A stretch of DNA of 64,000 bases from Rubrobacter xylanophilus DSM 9941 (GCF_000014185.1 NC_008148.1:1116001-1180000), one strand, 5' to 3'. Shown: positions 49,110 to 58,320, counted from the stretch's first letter. Program-made: numbers and translations. The notes: a model not told the origin generated them from the letters alone.

Positions 49110-50464
49110 CAGCCGCGGACGAGGCTCAAGACCTCGTCGCGGACCTGCTCCATCGTCTTCTCGTCGCGCGCCTCCACGTTCAGGCGCAGGAGCGGCTCGG
49201 TGTTGGAGGGGCGCAGGTTGAACCACCAGTCCCCGGCGTCCACGGTGAGGCCGTCCAGGTGGTCCGTCTCCACGCCGCCGCGCTTGAGGTAGAAGTTCTC
49301 CACCTTCTCCAGGACGGCCCGCTGGTCGTCCACCTCGGAGTTTATCTCCCCGGAGCGCACGTAGGGGTCTATGGGCTCCAGCAGCCGGGAGATGGGGCCC
49401 TCCTGGCGGGCGACCAGCTCGGCCACCGTCAGCAGCGCGATGATCCCCGAGTCGGCGAAGTAGTTGTCCCGGAAGTAGAAGTGGCCCGAGTGCTCGGCCC
49501 CGAAGGCGGCGTTGTGCTCGCGCATCTGCGGCTTGATGATCGAGTGCCCCGCCCGGGTGCGCACCGGCCGGCCGCCCTCGCGCTCGATGAGCTCCGGCAG
49601 CGCCTTGGAGCAGACCGCGCTGTAGAGGATGGTGGCCCCCGGCTCCTTCTCCAGGATGTTCTTGGCCACGAGGGCGGCCAGCAGGTCCCCGGAGATGGTG
49701 CGGCCGTTCTCGTCGACCACGAAGCAGCGGTCGGCGTCGCCGTCGAAGGCCGCGCCGAGGTCCGCGCCCTCGGCCACCACCCGCTCCTGCAGCTCGGCCA
49801 TGTTCTCCGGCACGATCGGGTTGGGCGGGTGGTTGGGGAAGGAGCCGTCCAGCTCGAAGTACATCGGGACCACCTCGAAGGGCAGCCGCTCGAAGATCGG
49901 CGGGAGCATCTTGCCCGCCATGCCGTTCCCGGCGTCCACCACGATCTTCAGGGGGCGCAGGCCCTCCCGCCCGATAAAGCCCAGGCAGTGCTCGGTGTAC
50001 TCCCGGAGGATGTCCCCCTGCTCGACCGAGCCGCGCACCTCGGAGGGCCCCGGGAGCTTGCCGGAGAGGATCAGCTCCTTTATCTGGTTTATCCCGCTCT
50101 CCCCGGAGAGGGCGATGGCCTCCTCCCGGCAGAGCTTGAAGCCGTTGTACTCCTTGGGGTTGTGCGAGGCGGTGACCATCGCCCCGCCGGGCTCCTCGAG
50201 GTGGCCCACCGCGAAGTAGAGGGCGTCGGTCGAGATCATGCCCAGGTCCAGCACGTCGGCGCCGGACTCGGTCACCCCCTCGATAAAGGCCTTCTGCAGC
50301 GCCTCCCCGGAGAGGCGCATGTCGCGGGCGACGATCACCCGGGCCCCGGAGAGCCCCAGGTGGTGGACGAAGGCGCGGCCTATGTCGCGCGCCACGCTCT
50401 CGTCGAGGCTCTCGGGATACACCCCCCGGATGTCGTAGGCCTTGAAGATTGACTCGTCGATCAT
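49109..50464 (-). CDS. Phosphomannomutase/phosphoglucomutase
   Basis: 451 aa from ATG 50464, behind CCGGAGGTGGCG. Interconverts hexose 1- and 6-phosphates for wall and polysaccharide precursors. N terminus FKAYDIRGVYPESLDES; active-site Ser in VTASHNPKEYNGFK (~residue 98); magnesium loop FDGDADRCFVVDENG; sugar-binding region GAEHSGHFYFRDNYFAD; phosphate-binding RPSNTEPLLRLNVE at the end. The AlgC-like two-substrate class is likely. Confidence 0.94.
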   Translation of the reverse strand: MIDESIFKAYDIRGVYPESLDESVARDIGRAFVHHLGLSGARVIVARDMRLSGEALQKAFIEGVTESGADVLDLGMISTDALYFAVGHLEEPGGAMVTASHNPKEYNGFKLCREEAIALSGESGINQIKELILSGKLPGPSEVRGSVEQGDILREYTEHCLGFIGREGLRPLKIVVDAGNGMAGKMLPPIFERLPFEVVPMYFELDGSFPNHPPNPIVPENMAELQERVVAEGADLGAAFDGDADRCFVVDENGRTISGDLLAALVAKNILEKEPGATILYSAVCSKALPELIEREGGRPVRTRAGHSIIKPQMREHNAAFGAEHSGHFYFRDNYFADSGIIALLTVAELVARQEGPISRLLEPIDPYVRSGEINSEVDDQRAVLEKVENFYLKRGGVETDHLDGLTVDAGDWWFNLRPSNTEPLLRLNVEARDEKTMEQVRDEVLSLVRG

Positions 50465-50576
50465 CGCCACCTCCGGAATCTCTGCACAGGGGCTGTGGCC
50501 CGGTTGCGGGTGCACGGTTGGGTACAATAGCCGGTAATGACCCGCCCTGCATGTCCTGCTCCGGAGGGATTATTCC

Positions 50577-51119
50577 GTGGGACCGCGGTTCGTTAAACAG
50601 GCGGCGCTCTTCTACGGCCTGATGGCGGTGGCGGCGGCCCTCTGGAGCGGGCTCAGGGGGTGGGGCCTGCCGGTCTCCGGCGGCGAACCGCTGCGGGAGG
50701 CGCTGCTGGGGATCCTCGCGGCGACGGCCACGGTGCTGCTCGGTGCGCTGACCTACCGGCTGCTCCCTCCCCTGCGCAAGCTGGCCGACGAGCTGGCGCC
50801 CCACCTGGTCGACCCCGCCGACCGGGCGGGGCTCATCCTGATCTCGGCTTTCAGCGGGATCTCGGAGGAGATGTTCTTCCGCGGGGCGGTGCAGCGGGAG
50901 TTCGGGCTCGTTCTCGCCGCCCTGCTCTTCGGCGCGCTGCACATCGGGCCGGACCGCCGCTACCTCGTCTGGACGGCCTGGGCCCTGGCCGCGGGCCTCC
51001 TCTACGGGGTGCTCTTCGAGGCCACCGGGGGGCTGCTGGCCCCGGCGCTGGCCCACGGGCTGCACAACGCGGCGACGCTTCTCGCCTGGAAGCGCCTCCG
51101 GGAGCGCCGCCCGGGATGA
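50577..51119 (+). CDS. CPBP-family intramembrane metalloprotease
   Basis: 180 aa with about five hydrophobic helices. CPBP (CAAX/Abi) motifs: GISEEMFFRGAVQREFG (glutamates ~residues 99-100) and ALLFGALHIGPDRRYLVWTA with His, then APALAHGLHNA. Membrane protease or bacteriocin-immunity type; substrate unknown. GTG start behind GGAGGGATTATTCC; TACAAT at 50523-50528 is a candidate -10. Overlaps the next gene by 4 nt (ATGA). Confidence 0.88.
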   Translation: MGPRFVKQAALFYGLMAVAAALWSGLRGWGLPVSGGEPLREALLGILAATATVLLGALTYRLLPPLRKLADELAPHLVDPADRAGLILISAFSGISEEMFFRGAVQREFGLVLAALLFGALHIGPDRRYLVWTAWALAAGLLYGVLFEATGGLLAPALAHGLHNAATLLAWKRLRERRPG

Positions 51120-51658
51120 GGGCCATCCCCCGCACGGCCACGAAGGCGCCCCGCGGGCGACGCGGCTCAGGGGTCGCCGCGCTCGCCGCGGCGGGCGCGG
51201 CGCTGCTGCTGGTCTTTCTCGCCGCCGCGCTGGAGGCGCGCTCCTTCGAGCCGGGGGCCTCCCTGCCGGACCCGGCCGTCGCGGGCGTCTCGGTGAGCGA
51301 GCGCGCCGCCGCCCACCCCCCGGGCGGCCGCGAGCGTTTCCCCGACCCTCCCCGGGCGCTCTACGTCTACGTCGCGGTGCGGGGCCTCCCCGCGGGCGAG
51401 GGGCTCTCCGCGCGGGTGGAGCGCTCCGGGCGGTCGTCGCTGCTCGGGGCGCTCCTCGGCGGGGGCGGCATCGTGGTGCGCCGGGACGGGCGGCCGCACC
51501 TCGCCGGGGACGGGGAGGGGGTCTCCGGGGTCGTGAGGTTCGAGCTGCGGGGAGCGGGCGGCCGCCCGCTCCCCGCAGGGAACTACACCGTCTCCGTCTT
51601 CCGGGAGGGAGGCGACCGGCCCTCGGCCGTCCGGCGCTTCGTCGTCGGCCGCCCCTGA
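51116..51658 (+). CDS. Membrane-anchored or secreted hypothetical protein
   Basis: 180 aa, ATG start overlapping the CPBP stop. Basic N terminus then one hydrophobic helix (residues ~20-41, VAALAAAGAALLLVFLAAAL), followed by an extracytoplasmic domain with strand-like segments (ALYVYVAVRGLPAGEGL, VVRFELRGAGGRPLPAG, YTVSVFREGGD) resembling a small beta-sandwich. No Cys lipobox. Co-translated with the CPBP protein. Not recognised. Confidence 0.65.
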   Translation: MRAIPRTATKAPRGRRGSGVAALAAAGAALLLVFLAAALEARSFEPGASLPDPAVAGVSVSERAAAHPPGGRERFPDPPRALYVYVAVRGLPAGEGLSARVERSGRSSLLGALLGGGGIVVRRDGRPHLAGDGEGVSGVVRFELRGAGGRPLPAGNYTVSVFREGGDRPSAVRRFVVGRP

Positions 51659-51715
51659 CCGCAAAACGCACAAAGCCTAGTAGGGGGGAGCTTTTTAGAT
51701 ACAATGGGCCTGCGG

Positions 51716-52357
51716 ATGGGTCGCCTGGCAAACATAGTGCTCAACGTCATGAGCCTCGTCCTGGTGGTCGCCGGGCTGGCGCTCGTCTCGACCTTCTTCT
51801 TCGGCTCCCCGGTCCCCTCCCCGGTCACGGGCGGCCGGGCGGCCGACGCCCAGAACTTCGAGGTGCCTGTGCTGACCAAGAACGCCGCGCCGGCCAGCGC
51901 CGAGCGGCAGCGGGAGCCCGAGGTCCGGGTCCCCGAGGACAGGACCATCAGGATCACCGTGCCCAAGATGGCCCGGGTGCGCGACGCGGTCGTCCCCTAC
52001 ACCACCGGCAACGACGAGGAGGCCCTGAGGAACCACGTGGGCATCCACCTCAAGGGCACCGGCTTCCCCTGGGAGCCCGGCGCCAACGTGTACATCGCCG
52101 GCCACCGGCTCGGCTACCCCAACACGCCGAGCTTCCTCGCCTTCTTCGACCTCAACAAGCTCAGGAAGGGCGACGAGATCATCCTGACCGACTCTTTGGG
52201 CCGCAGGTACGTCTACCGGGTCTTCAGGGTCCTGGTCGTCGACCCCACGGACATCTACGTCACCCGCCCGGTGGAGGGCAAGAGCGTGGTGACCCTGCAG
52301 ACCTGCACCCTGCCGGACTACTCGCAGCGGCTGATCGTCCAGGCCGAGAAGGTATAA
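51716..52357 (+). CDS. Class E-type sortase 2
   Basis: 213 aa from ATG 51716; ATG 51704 overlaps the TACAAT box (51700-51705) and is less likely as start. One membrane helix near the N terminus (IVLNVMSLVLVVAGLALVS), short linker, sortase domain with His in NVYIAGHRLGYPN, Cys in TLQTCTLPD and Arg in YSQRLIVQAE. Closely parallels sortase 1 at 35068. It lies 3 nt before PBP2, linking wall transpeptidation and protein sorting. Confidence 0.9.
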   Translation: MGRLANIVLNVMSLVLVVAGLALVSTFFFGSPVPSPVTGGRAADAQNFEVPVLTKNAAPASAERQREPEVRVPEDRTIRITVPKMARVRDAVVPYTTGNDEEALRNHVGIHLKGTGFPWEPGANVYIAGHRLGYPNTPSFLAFFDLNKLRKGDEIILTDSLGRRYVYRVFRVLVVDPTDIYVTRPVEGKSVVTLQTCTLPDYSQRLIVQAEKV

Positions 52358-52360
52358 GCC

Positions 52361-54424
52361 ATGCTCAGGACCCCCGCGCGCAGGACCCCCAGGAAGACCC
52401 CGGCCAAAAAGCGCCAGCCCACCCCGCCGATGACCCGGGGGAACATGCAGGTCCGGGTGGTGACGCTGGCCTTTCTCGTGGCCCTCGTCTTCGTGGTGCT
52501 GGGGGGCAGGCTGTGGTACCTGCAGATCCTCACCGGCGAGACCCTCTCGCTCTCCGCCCGGGCCACCCACACCAAGGAGGTCAAGATCCCGGCCCAGCGC
52601 GGCGTCATCTACGACCGCGACGGGGAGGTGCTCGCCAGCAACGTCCCCGGCATGAACGTCACCGTGATACCTGACATGATCTCCCGGGAGAAGCTCCGGG
52701 AGCTGGCCCGGATCCTCGAGGCCGACGTGGAGTCGGTCATGGAGCGCTACGACGCGGCGATGGACCCCCAGACGGGCAACCGCTACGGGGCGATGCTGGT
52801 CAAGGAGAACGCCGACAAGGACGACGTCACCTACATCATGGAGCGCACCGAGGAGTTCCCCGGGGTGGCGGTCAACGACGACTGGGTCCGCAGGTACCCC
52901 CACGGCTCCCTCGCCGCCCACGTCCTGGGCTACACCGGCGCGATCACGCCGGAGGAGCTCGAGCGGGAGCCCTTCAAGGGCCTGCCGAACGACTCCGTGG
53001 TCGGCAAGAGCGGGGTGGAGCTGGTCTACGAGAAGGCGCTGCAGGGCGAGCCGGGGGTCAAGCGCTACAACGTGGACGCCCTCGGGCGGGTGGTCACCGT
53101 GCGCAACGCCGACGGGACGCGCGCCGACGGGAGGCCCGAGGTGGCCCCGGAGCTGCTCCCGCCGGACAGCAAGGAGGACCCGGTCCCCGGCAAGAACCTG
53201 GTCCTCACCCTCGACCTGGAGCTGCAGCGGGTGGCCGAGCGGGAGCTGGAGGCGGCGATCGCCCGCGCCCGGCAGGAGGGGCACTCCGGGGAGGGCGGGG
53301 CGGTCGTGGCCATGGACCCCAGAAACGGCGAGATCCTCGCGCTCGCCAGCCGGCCCGCCTTCGACCCCCAGCTCTTCGTCGGCGGGATCTCGGGCCCCGA
53401 GGAGGCGGAGACCTTCGAGTACCTCAACTCGGAGCTCGCCAACTCCCCCTTCACCAACCGGGCCATCGCCGGCGCCTACCCCGGCGCCTCCACCTTCAAG
53501 GTGTTCACTGGGCTCGCGGGCTTCTTCTTCGGCGTGATCGACGCCAACACCACCGTCACGGACAACGGCGGCTGCTGGCGCCCGGCGGGGGCCTCGGGCT
53601 GCTGGCTCTCCTGGCGGCAGACCTACGGGACGGGCTCCACCCACGGCACCCAGAACTACGCCCAGGCCATCATGGACTCCAACGACAAGTTCTTCTACCA
53701 GGTGGCCGACTGGATCTGGCAGCGGACCGACGACCCGAACGCGCTCCCGAACTTCTACAAGCGCTTTGGCTTCGGCTCGCTGACCGGGATAGACCTCCCG
53801 GGCGAGACGCCGGGGCGGGTCCCCACCAAGGAGTGGTTCGAGTCCTACCAGAAGGAGGTCTACGGCTACCTGGAGCGCCCCTGGGGCATCGGCGACTGGG
53901 TGAACCTCGCCATCGGGCAGGGCGATCTCTTGGTCAGCCCGATCCAGATGGCCCAGGCCTACGCCGCCGTCTACAACAACGGCACGCTGGTCACCCCGCA
54001 CGTCGGCAAGGCGATCCGGGACCAGGACGGCGAGCTGGTCCGCAAGATCGACCCCAAGCCCGAGGGCAGGATAGAGTTCGACCCGGAGGCCCGGCGCGAG
54101 CTGCTCGAGGGCCTGAGCATGGTCACCGGGCCGGACGGCACCGCGGCCCCGGCCTTCGAGGACTCCGAGCTGCGCATCCTCGGCAAGAGCGGCACGGGTG
54201 AGCGGGGCAACAAGGACCCGGTGAACTGGTTCGCCGGGTGGGCCGCGGGCCATGAGGACCGCCCCCTCGTGGTGGTGGTGATGGTGGAGGGCGGGGGCCA
54301 CAGCGAGGTCACCGCCGCCCCGGCGGTCCGCCGCATCCTCGAGGCCTACTACGGCGTGAAGACGGGGCCCACCGCCGTCGAGCAGGCCGCCGGCTCCTAC
54401 GCGGGGAGCGCCCCGAGCGACTAG
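52361..54424 (+). CDS. Penicillin-binding protein 2 (class B, PBP2/MrdA type)
   Basis: 687 aa monofunctional transpeptidase of wall elongation. N-terminal membrane helix (~residues 30-50, VVTLAFLVALVFVVLGGRLW), dimerisation region with IPAQRGVIYDRDGEVLASN, then transpeptidase domain: YPGASTFKVFTGLAGFF (Ser-x-x-Lys, ~residue 376), DSNDKFFYQ (SxN) and LGKSGTGERG (KSGT). Basic Thr/Pro-rich cytoplasmic tail of ~35 residues. Placed directly after sortase 2. Confidence 0.93.
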   Translation: MLRTPARRTPRKTPAKKRQPTPPMTRGNMQVRVVTLAFLVALVFVVLGGRLWYLQILTGETLSLSARATHTKEVKIPAQRGVIYDRDGEVLASNVPGMNVTVIPDMISREKLRELARILEADVESVMERYDAAMDPQTGNRYGAMLVKENADKDDVTYIMERTEEFPGVAVNDDWVRRYPHGSLAAHVLGYTGAITPEELEREPFKGLPNDSVVGKSGVELVYEKALQGEPGVKRYNVDALGRVVTVRNADGTRADGRPEVAPELLPPDSKEDPVPGKNLVLTLDLELQRVAERELEAAIARARQEGHSGEGGAVVAMDPRNGEILALASRPAFDPQLFVGGISGPEEAETFEYLNSELANSPFTNRAIAGAYPGASTFKVFTGLAGFFFGVIDANTTVTDNGGCWRPAGASGCWLSWRQTYGTGSTHGTQNYAQAIMDSNDKFFYQVADWIWQRTDDPNALPNFYKRFGFGSLTGIDLPGETPGRVPTKEWFESYQKEVYGYLERPWGIGDWVNLAIGQGDLLVSPIQMAQAYAAVYNNGTLVTPHVGKAIRDQDGELVRKIDPKPEGRIEFDPEARRELLEGLSMVTGPDGTAAPAFEDSELRILGKSGTGERGNKDPVNWFAGWAAGHEDRPLVVVVMVEGGGHSEVTAAPAVRRILEAYYGVKTGPTAVEQAAGSYAGSAPSD

Positions 54425-54445
54425 GGTGTATATTTGGTTGCCGGT

Positions 54446-55282
54446 ATGCCCCACACCGCCCTGATATCCCTGCCGAGCCCGCCCTCGCCGGTGATCTTCG
54501 AGGCCGGCCCGTTCGCCCTGCGCTACTACGGGCTGTTCATCGCCCTGGGGATAGTGGCCGCCACCTGGGTGGGCTCGCGCGAGCTCTCCCGCCGGGGCTA
54601 CGACGGCGCCCTGGCGCTCGACTCGCTGTTCTTTATCGTGCCGCTCGGGTTCGTGGGGGCGCGCCTCTACCACGTGGTCACCGACTACGAGCTCTACGCC
54701 AGCGACCCCTTCCCCGCCGTCTTCGAGGTCTGGAACGGCGGGCTGGGGATCTACGGCGCGGTGGCCGGCGGCGCCCTCGGCGCGGCCCTCTTCTGCTGGT
54801 GGCGCGGGGTGGGCTTTCTGGACTTCGCCGACGCCGCCGCGCCGGGCCTGATCCTGGCCCAGGCCATCGGCCGCTGGGGCAACTACTTCAACCAGGAGCT
54901 CTTCGGTCGCCCCTCGGACCTGCCCTGGGCCATAAGGATCGACCCCGAAAACCGCCCCGCCGAGTACGCCGACGCCACCTCCTTCCACCCCACGTTCCTC
55001 TACGAGTCGCTCTGGAACCTGCTGGTCTTCGCCTTCCTGATGTGGTCCTCCCGGCGCTTCGAGCGCCGCCTGCGCCCCGGCGACGTCTTCGTCCTGTACG
55101 TCAGCCTCTACTCCCTGGGACGTTTCTTCGTCGAGACCCTGCGCGTGGACCCAGCCTTTATCATCGGGGAGGGCTTCAGGGGCAACCTCTTCGTGAGCAG
55201 CGTGCTCGCCATAGGGTTCGCCCTGCTCTTCTTCCTCCGCCACTCCCGCCCCTCGCGCCACAAGACCACGCGCCACCCCTAG
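54446..55282 (+). CDS. lgt: Prolipoprotein diacylglyceryl transferase
   Basis: 278 aa membrane enzyme moving diacylglycerol from phosphatidylglycerol to lipobox Cys. IYGAVAGGALGAALFCWW and AQAIGRWGNYFNQELFGRP are the Lgt signature (GRxxNFxNxE; here IGRWGNYFNQE), HPTFLYESLWNLLVF and LGRFFVETLR follow. ATG 54446 ends 11 nt after a TATATT box, so the leader is very short. TTG 54434 would overlap the box. Confidence 0.95.
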   Translation: MPHTALISLPSPPSPVIFEAGPFALRYYGLFIALGIVAATWVGSRELSRRGYDGALALDSLFFIVPLGFVGARLYHVVTDYELYASDPFPAVFEVWNGGLGIYGAVAGGALGAALFCWWRGVGFLDFADAAAPGLILAQAIGRWGNYFNQELFGRPSDLPWAIRIDPENRPAEYADATSFHPTFLYESLWNLLVFAFLMWSSRRFERRLRPGDVFVLYVSLYSLGRFFVETLRVDPAFIIGEGFRGNLFVSSVLAIGFALLFFLRHSRPSRHKTTRHP

Positions 55283-55299
55283 CGGCGGCAAGACCCCGC

Positions 55300-55328
55300 T
55301 TGACACCAGACCCCCCTCCTGGTAGCCT
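55300..55328 (+). promoter_or_regulatory. Promoter of the zinc-uptake operon
   Basis: TTGACA (55300-55305), 17-nt spacer, TAGCCT (55323-55328): a perfect -35 with a weak -10. The operator at 55340-55356 covers the start of transcription (~55335) onward. Confidence 0.7.
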
Positions 55329-55339
55329 CTCGCGAGTAG

Positions 55340-55356
55340 TTGAAAAATTTTTTCAA
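55340..55356. promoter_or_regulatory. Fur-family operator (palindrome TTGAAAAA-T-TTTTTCAA)
   Basis: TTGAAAAA, one T, TTTTTCAA is a perfect 8+1+8 palindrome, extendable to 11 bp arms with one mismatch. It is strikingly A+T rich for this genome and lies between the -10 box and the Shine-Dalgarno of the first fur-family gene. Fur-family repressors bind such palindromes, so autoregulation of the operon is likely. The metal is inferred as zinc from the transporter. Confidence 0.8.
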
Positions 55357-55368
55357 TTAGGAGGAGAT

Positions 55369-55758
55369 TTGGAGCTTGAGGCTGTTCTCGGCCGGATGCG
55401 GGGGCGGGGCTACAAGGTCACGCCGCAGCGGCTTGCGGTGCTCGAGGCGCTGGCTGCCGAGCGGCACCAGAGCCTCGAGGAGCTGCGGGGGCGGTGTCCG
55501 GAGGTGGGGCTTGCCACGCTGTACAGGACGCTGGACCTCCTCACCGGGATTGGGGCGGTCAGGCGGCTCGAGCTCGGGGACGGGCCGCGCTACGAGCTGG
55601 CCGGGGACCATCACCACCACCTCATCTGCGAGGCGTGCGGTGAGATCTCCGAGTTCGAGGAGTGCCCGCTGGACGGCGCGGGGCTCGGGAGGATAGGCGG
55701 CTTCAGCCCGCGGGCCCACAGCCTGGAGGTCTACGGGAGGTGCGCGGGATGCCGCTGA
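55369..55758 (+). CDS. Fur-family metalloregulator (probable Zur)
   Basis: 129 aa, TTG start behind TTAGGAGGAG. Winged helix (YKVTPQRLAVLEALAAERH, GLATLYRTLDLL) then metal domain: GDHHHHLICEACGEISEF and C-terminal GRCAGCR giving two CxxC pairs for structural zinc plus His-rich sensor site. It is first in an operon with a zinc ABC transporter and behind its own palindromic operator, so I call it the likely zinc repressor. MntR-like manganese sensing cannot be excluded. Confidence 0.9.
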   Translation: MELEAVLGRMRGRGYKVTPQRLAVLEALAAERHQSLEELRGRCPEVGLATLYRTLDLLTGIGAVRRLELGDGPRYELAGDHHHHLICEACGEISEFEECPLDGAGLGRIGGFSPRAHSLEVYGRCAGCR

Positions 55759-56681
55759 GGCGGGCGCTTCTCGCGCCGCTGCTCCTCCTCCTGCTCGCTG
55801 CGGGGTGCGCCGGTTCCTCCGGGGAGGGGGGCGGCGGGCGGCCGGAGGTCGCCGCCACCACGCCGGTCATAGGGGACCTCGTGCGGCAGGTCGCGGGGGG
55901 TCGGGCGGAGGTCTTCGTGCTCGTGCCCCCGGGCGCCGAGCCGCACACCTTCCAGCCGGCGCCGCGCGACGCGGCCCGCCTCTCCCGCGCCGAGGCGGTC
56001 TTCAAGAACGGGCTCGGGCTCGACGACTGGGTGGACGACCTGATCGAGAGCGCCGGCGGGGAGGGGCAGACCGTGGTCGAGCTCTCCCGCGGCCTCGAGC
56101 CCGTGGGCGCGGAGCACGGCCACCACGACGAGGAGGAGCACGGCCACCACGGCGGGCACGCCCGGGGCAACCCGCACTTCTGGCTCGACGTGCGCTACGC
56201 GATGCGCTACGTGGAGCGGATAAGGGACGCGCTCATCCGGGTGGACCCCGGGGGGGAGGAGGTCTACCGGGAGAACGCGCGGCGTTACCTGCGGGAGCTC
56301 GAGCGGCTCGACCGGTACATCCGGGAGCGGGCCGGCTCCATCCCCGAGGAGCGCCGCAAGCTGGTGACCTTCCACGACGCCTTCCCTTACTTCGCCCGGG
56401 CCTACGGGTTCGAGGAGGTCGCGGTCGTCCTCCCAAACCCCAACGCCGAGCCCGGGAGCCGGCAGGTGGCGCGGGTCGTGCGGGTCGTGCGGGAGGAGGG
56501 GGTGCCGGCCATCTTCACCGAGCCGCAGTTCAACTTTCGGCTCGCGCGCACCGTGGCCGAGGAGGCCGGGGTGGAGGTCTACGAGATCTACTCGGACACC
56601 CTCCCGGCCGGGGACGGGCCGCGCACCTACGAGGCCATGATGCGGGCCAACATCGACCGGATAGCGGAGGCGCTGGGGTAG
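55749..56681 (+). CDS. znuA: Zinc ABC transporter substrate-binding lipoprotein
   Basis: 310 aa, ATG 55749 overlapping the fur stop by 10 nt. Lipoprotein signal LLLLLLAAGCAGS, mature Cys ~residue 20. Metal-site pattern: VPPGAEPHTFQPAP (His), then a histidine-rich loop GHHDEEEHGHHGGHARGNPHFW (positions ~130-150), then VTFHDAFPYFARAYG and IFTEPQF. The loop and cluster-A9 features are typical of zinc, less so of manganese. Confidence 0.93.
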   Translation: MPLRRALLAPLLLLLLAAGCAGSSGEGGGGRPEVAATTPVIGDLVRQVAGGRAEVFVLVPPGAEPHTFQPAPRDAARLSRAEAVFKNGLGLDDWVDDLIESAGGEGQTVVELSRGLEPVGAEHGHHDEEEHGHHGGHARGNPHFWLDVRYAMRYVERIRDALIRVDPGGEEVYRENARRYLRELERLDRYIRERAGSIPEERRKLVTFHDAFPYFARAYGFEEVAVVLPNPNAEPGSRQVARVVRVVREEGVPAIFTEPQFNFRLARTVAEEAGVEVYEIYSDTLPAGDGPRTYEAMMRANIDRIAEALG

Positions 56682-57463
56682 TGCAGAAGGCGATCGAGGT
56701 CCGGGATCTCACCGTCGTCTACGGCGGCCGGCCCGCCCTGGAGGGGGCGGAGCTGGAGCTCCCGCGGGGGGCGATGCTCGGGGTCGTGGGCCCCAACGGG
56801 GGCGGGAAGAGCACCCTGCTCAAGGCCGTGCTCGGGATAGCGCCGGTGGCGCGGGGGGAGGTGCGGGTGCTCGGCCGCAGGCTCGACCGGCGCTCGCGGC
56901 GGCTCGTCGGCTACGTCCCGCAGCGGGAGGACGTGGACTGGGACTTTCCCGTCAGCGCCTTCGACGTGGTCATGATGGGGCGGGTGCCCTCCATGGGCCT
57001 GCTCCGCCGCCCCTCCGCGCGGGACAGGGAGCTGGTGTGGGGGGCGCTCGAGGCCGTCGGCATGGCCCCTCTCGCGCACAAGAGGATCGGGGAGTTCTCC
57101 GGGGGGCAGCAGCAGAGGATCTTCCTCGCCCGGGCGCTAGCGCAGGAGGCCGAGGTGCTGCTGCTCGACGAGCCCGTCTCCGGGGTGGACGCGCCGTCGC
57201 AGCACGAGATCTTCGACCTGCTCCACGGCCTGCAGGGGCGGGGCAAGACCATCGTGGTCACCACCCACGACCTCTCCTGCGTGGCCGAGCGCTTCGATTT
57301 GGCGCTGCTGCTCAACCGGCGGGTGGTGGCCTGCGGCCCGCCCTCGGAGGTCTTCGTCCCCGAGCTGCTCAACGAGACCTACCAGAGCCACCTCATGATC
57401 CTGCGGGTCGGGGACCGGACCGTCGCCGTGGAGACCGAGCGGCCGGGAGGCGGCGGTGGGTGA
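56681..57463 (+). CDS. znuC: Zinc ABC transporter ATP-binding protein
   Basis: 260 aa, GTG 56681 sharing one base with the znuA stop. Walker A GPNGGGKSTLLK (~residues 36-47), signature IGEFSGGQQQRIFLARAL, Walker B LLLDEPVSGVD, switch His in TTHDLSCVAE. Provides energy for the permease that starts 8 nt inside its end. Confidence 0.94.
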   Translation: MQKAIEVRDLTVVYGGRPALEGAELELPRGAMLGVVGPNGGGKSTLLKAVLGIAPVARGEVRVLGRRLDRRSRRLVGYVPQREDVDWDFPVSAFDVVMMGRVPSMGLLRRPSARDRELVWGALEAVGMAPLAHKRIGEFSGGQQQRIFLARALAQEAEVLLLDEPVSGVDAPSQHEIFDLLHGLQGRGKTIVVTTHDLSCVAERFDLALLLNRRVVACGPPSEVFVPELLNETYQSHLMILRVGDRTVAVETERPGGGGG

Positions 57464-58319
57464 GTACCTGCTCGAGCCGCTCGCCTACGGCTTCATGCAG
57501 CGGGGGCTGCTCGCCTCCGTGCTCGTCGCGGTGGTGTGCGGGGCGCTCGGGAGCTTCGTCGTGCTCAAGGGGCTCGCGTTCATCGGGGATGCTCTGGCGC
57601 ACGCCAGCTTCGGCGGGGTGGCGCTGGCCTTCGTCCTCGGGCTCAACGTGTACGCCGGGGCCTTCGTCTTCGCGCTGGCCACCGCCTTGGGCATCGGGGC
57701 CCTCAGCCAGCACGGCAAGGTGCGCTCGGACACCGCCATCGGGGTTCTGTTCTCCGGGACGTTCGCGCTCGGCATCGCGGTCATCAGCGGCGTGGAGAGC
57801 TACACCACCGACCTCTTCGGCTACCTCTTCGGGGACGTGCTCTCCATCACGGCGCGCGACCTTGCGGCCATCTCGCTCGCCGGGGCGGCGGTGCTCGCCC
57901 TGCTCGGGCTCTTCTACCGGCAGCTGCTCTTCGTCGCCTTCGACCCGGCCGTTGCGGCGGCCTCCGGGGTGCCGGCCCGGGCGCTGGAGTACCTGCTGCT
58001 CGCGCTGCTCGGGATGACCATCGTCGCGGCGCTGCAGGCGGTGGGGATCGTGCTCGTGGTGGCGCTGCTGGTCACCCCCTCGGCGACGGCCCACCTGTTC
58101 TGCCGCCGGTTCCACCACATGATCCTGGCGAGCATGGTGCTGGGCAGCCTCTCGGCGCTCCTCGGGATCTACCTCTCCTACTACCTGAACGTGGCCTCGG
58201 GCGCCTCGATCATCCTGGTGGCCACGGCGCTCTTCTTCGCCGCTCTGGGCGGCCGGGCGCTGCTGCGGCGGGCGGGGGGCTGGCGTTCCGGGGTGCGCCG
58301 GGGCTACCATTCCGCCTGA
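57456..58319 (+). CDS. znuB: Zinc ABC transporter permease
   Basis: 287 aa, GTG start overlapping znuC by 8 nt. About eight hydrophobic helices; GDALAHASFGGVALAF and HHMILASMVLGSLSALLGIYLSY match the ABC-3 (zinc/manganese) permease family. One nt separates it from the second fur-family gene. Confidence 0.93.
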   Translation: MGEYLLEPLAYGFMQRGLLASVLVAVVCGALGSFVVLKGLAFIGDALAHASFGGVALAFVLGLNVYAGAFVFALATALGIGALSQHGKVRSDTAIGVLFSGTFALGIAVISGVESYTTDLFGYLFGDVLSITARDLAAISLAGAAVLALLGLFYRQLLFVAFDPAVAAASGVPARALEYLLLALLGMTIVAALQAVGIVLVVALLVTPSATAHLFCRRFHHMILASMVLGSLSALLGIYLSYYLNVASGASIILVATALFFAALGGRALLRRAGGWRSGVRRGYHSA

Positions 58320-58320
58320 G

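Noticed and set aside
53835-53860. GGTTCGAGTCC, a tRNA T-arm-like string
   Set aside because: It lies in frame inside PBP2 and has no acceptor or anticodon stem around it. No tRNA gene was found in the window.
51695-55306. 1203-codon minus-strand frame opposite sortase 2, PBP2 and lgt
   Set aside because: It spans three clearly real plus-strand genes, has biased composition and no recognisable domain.
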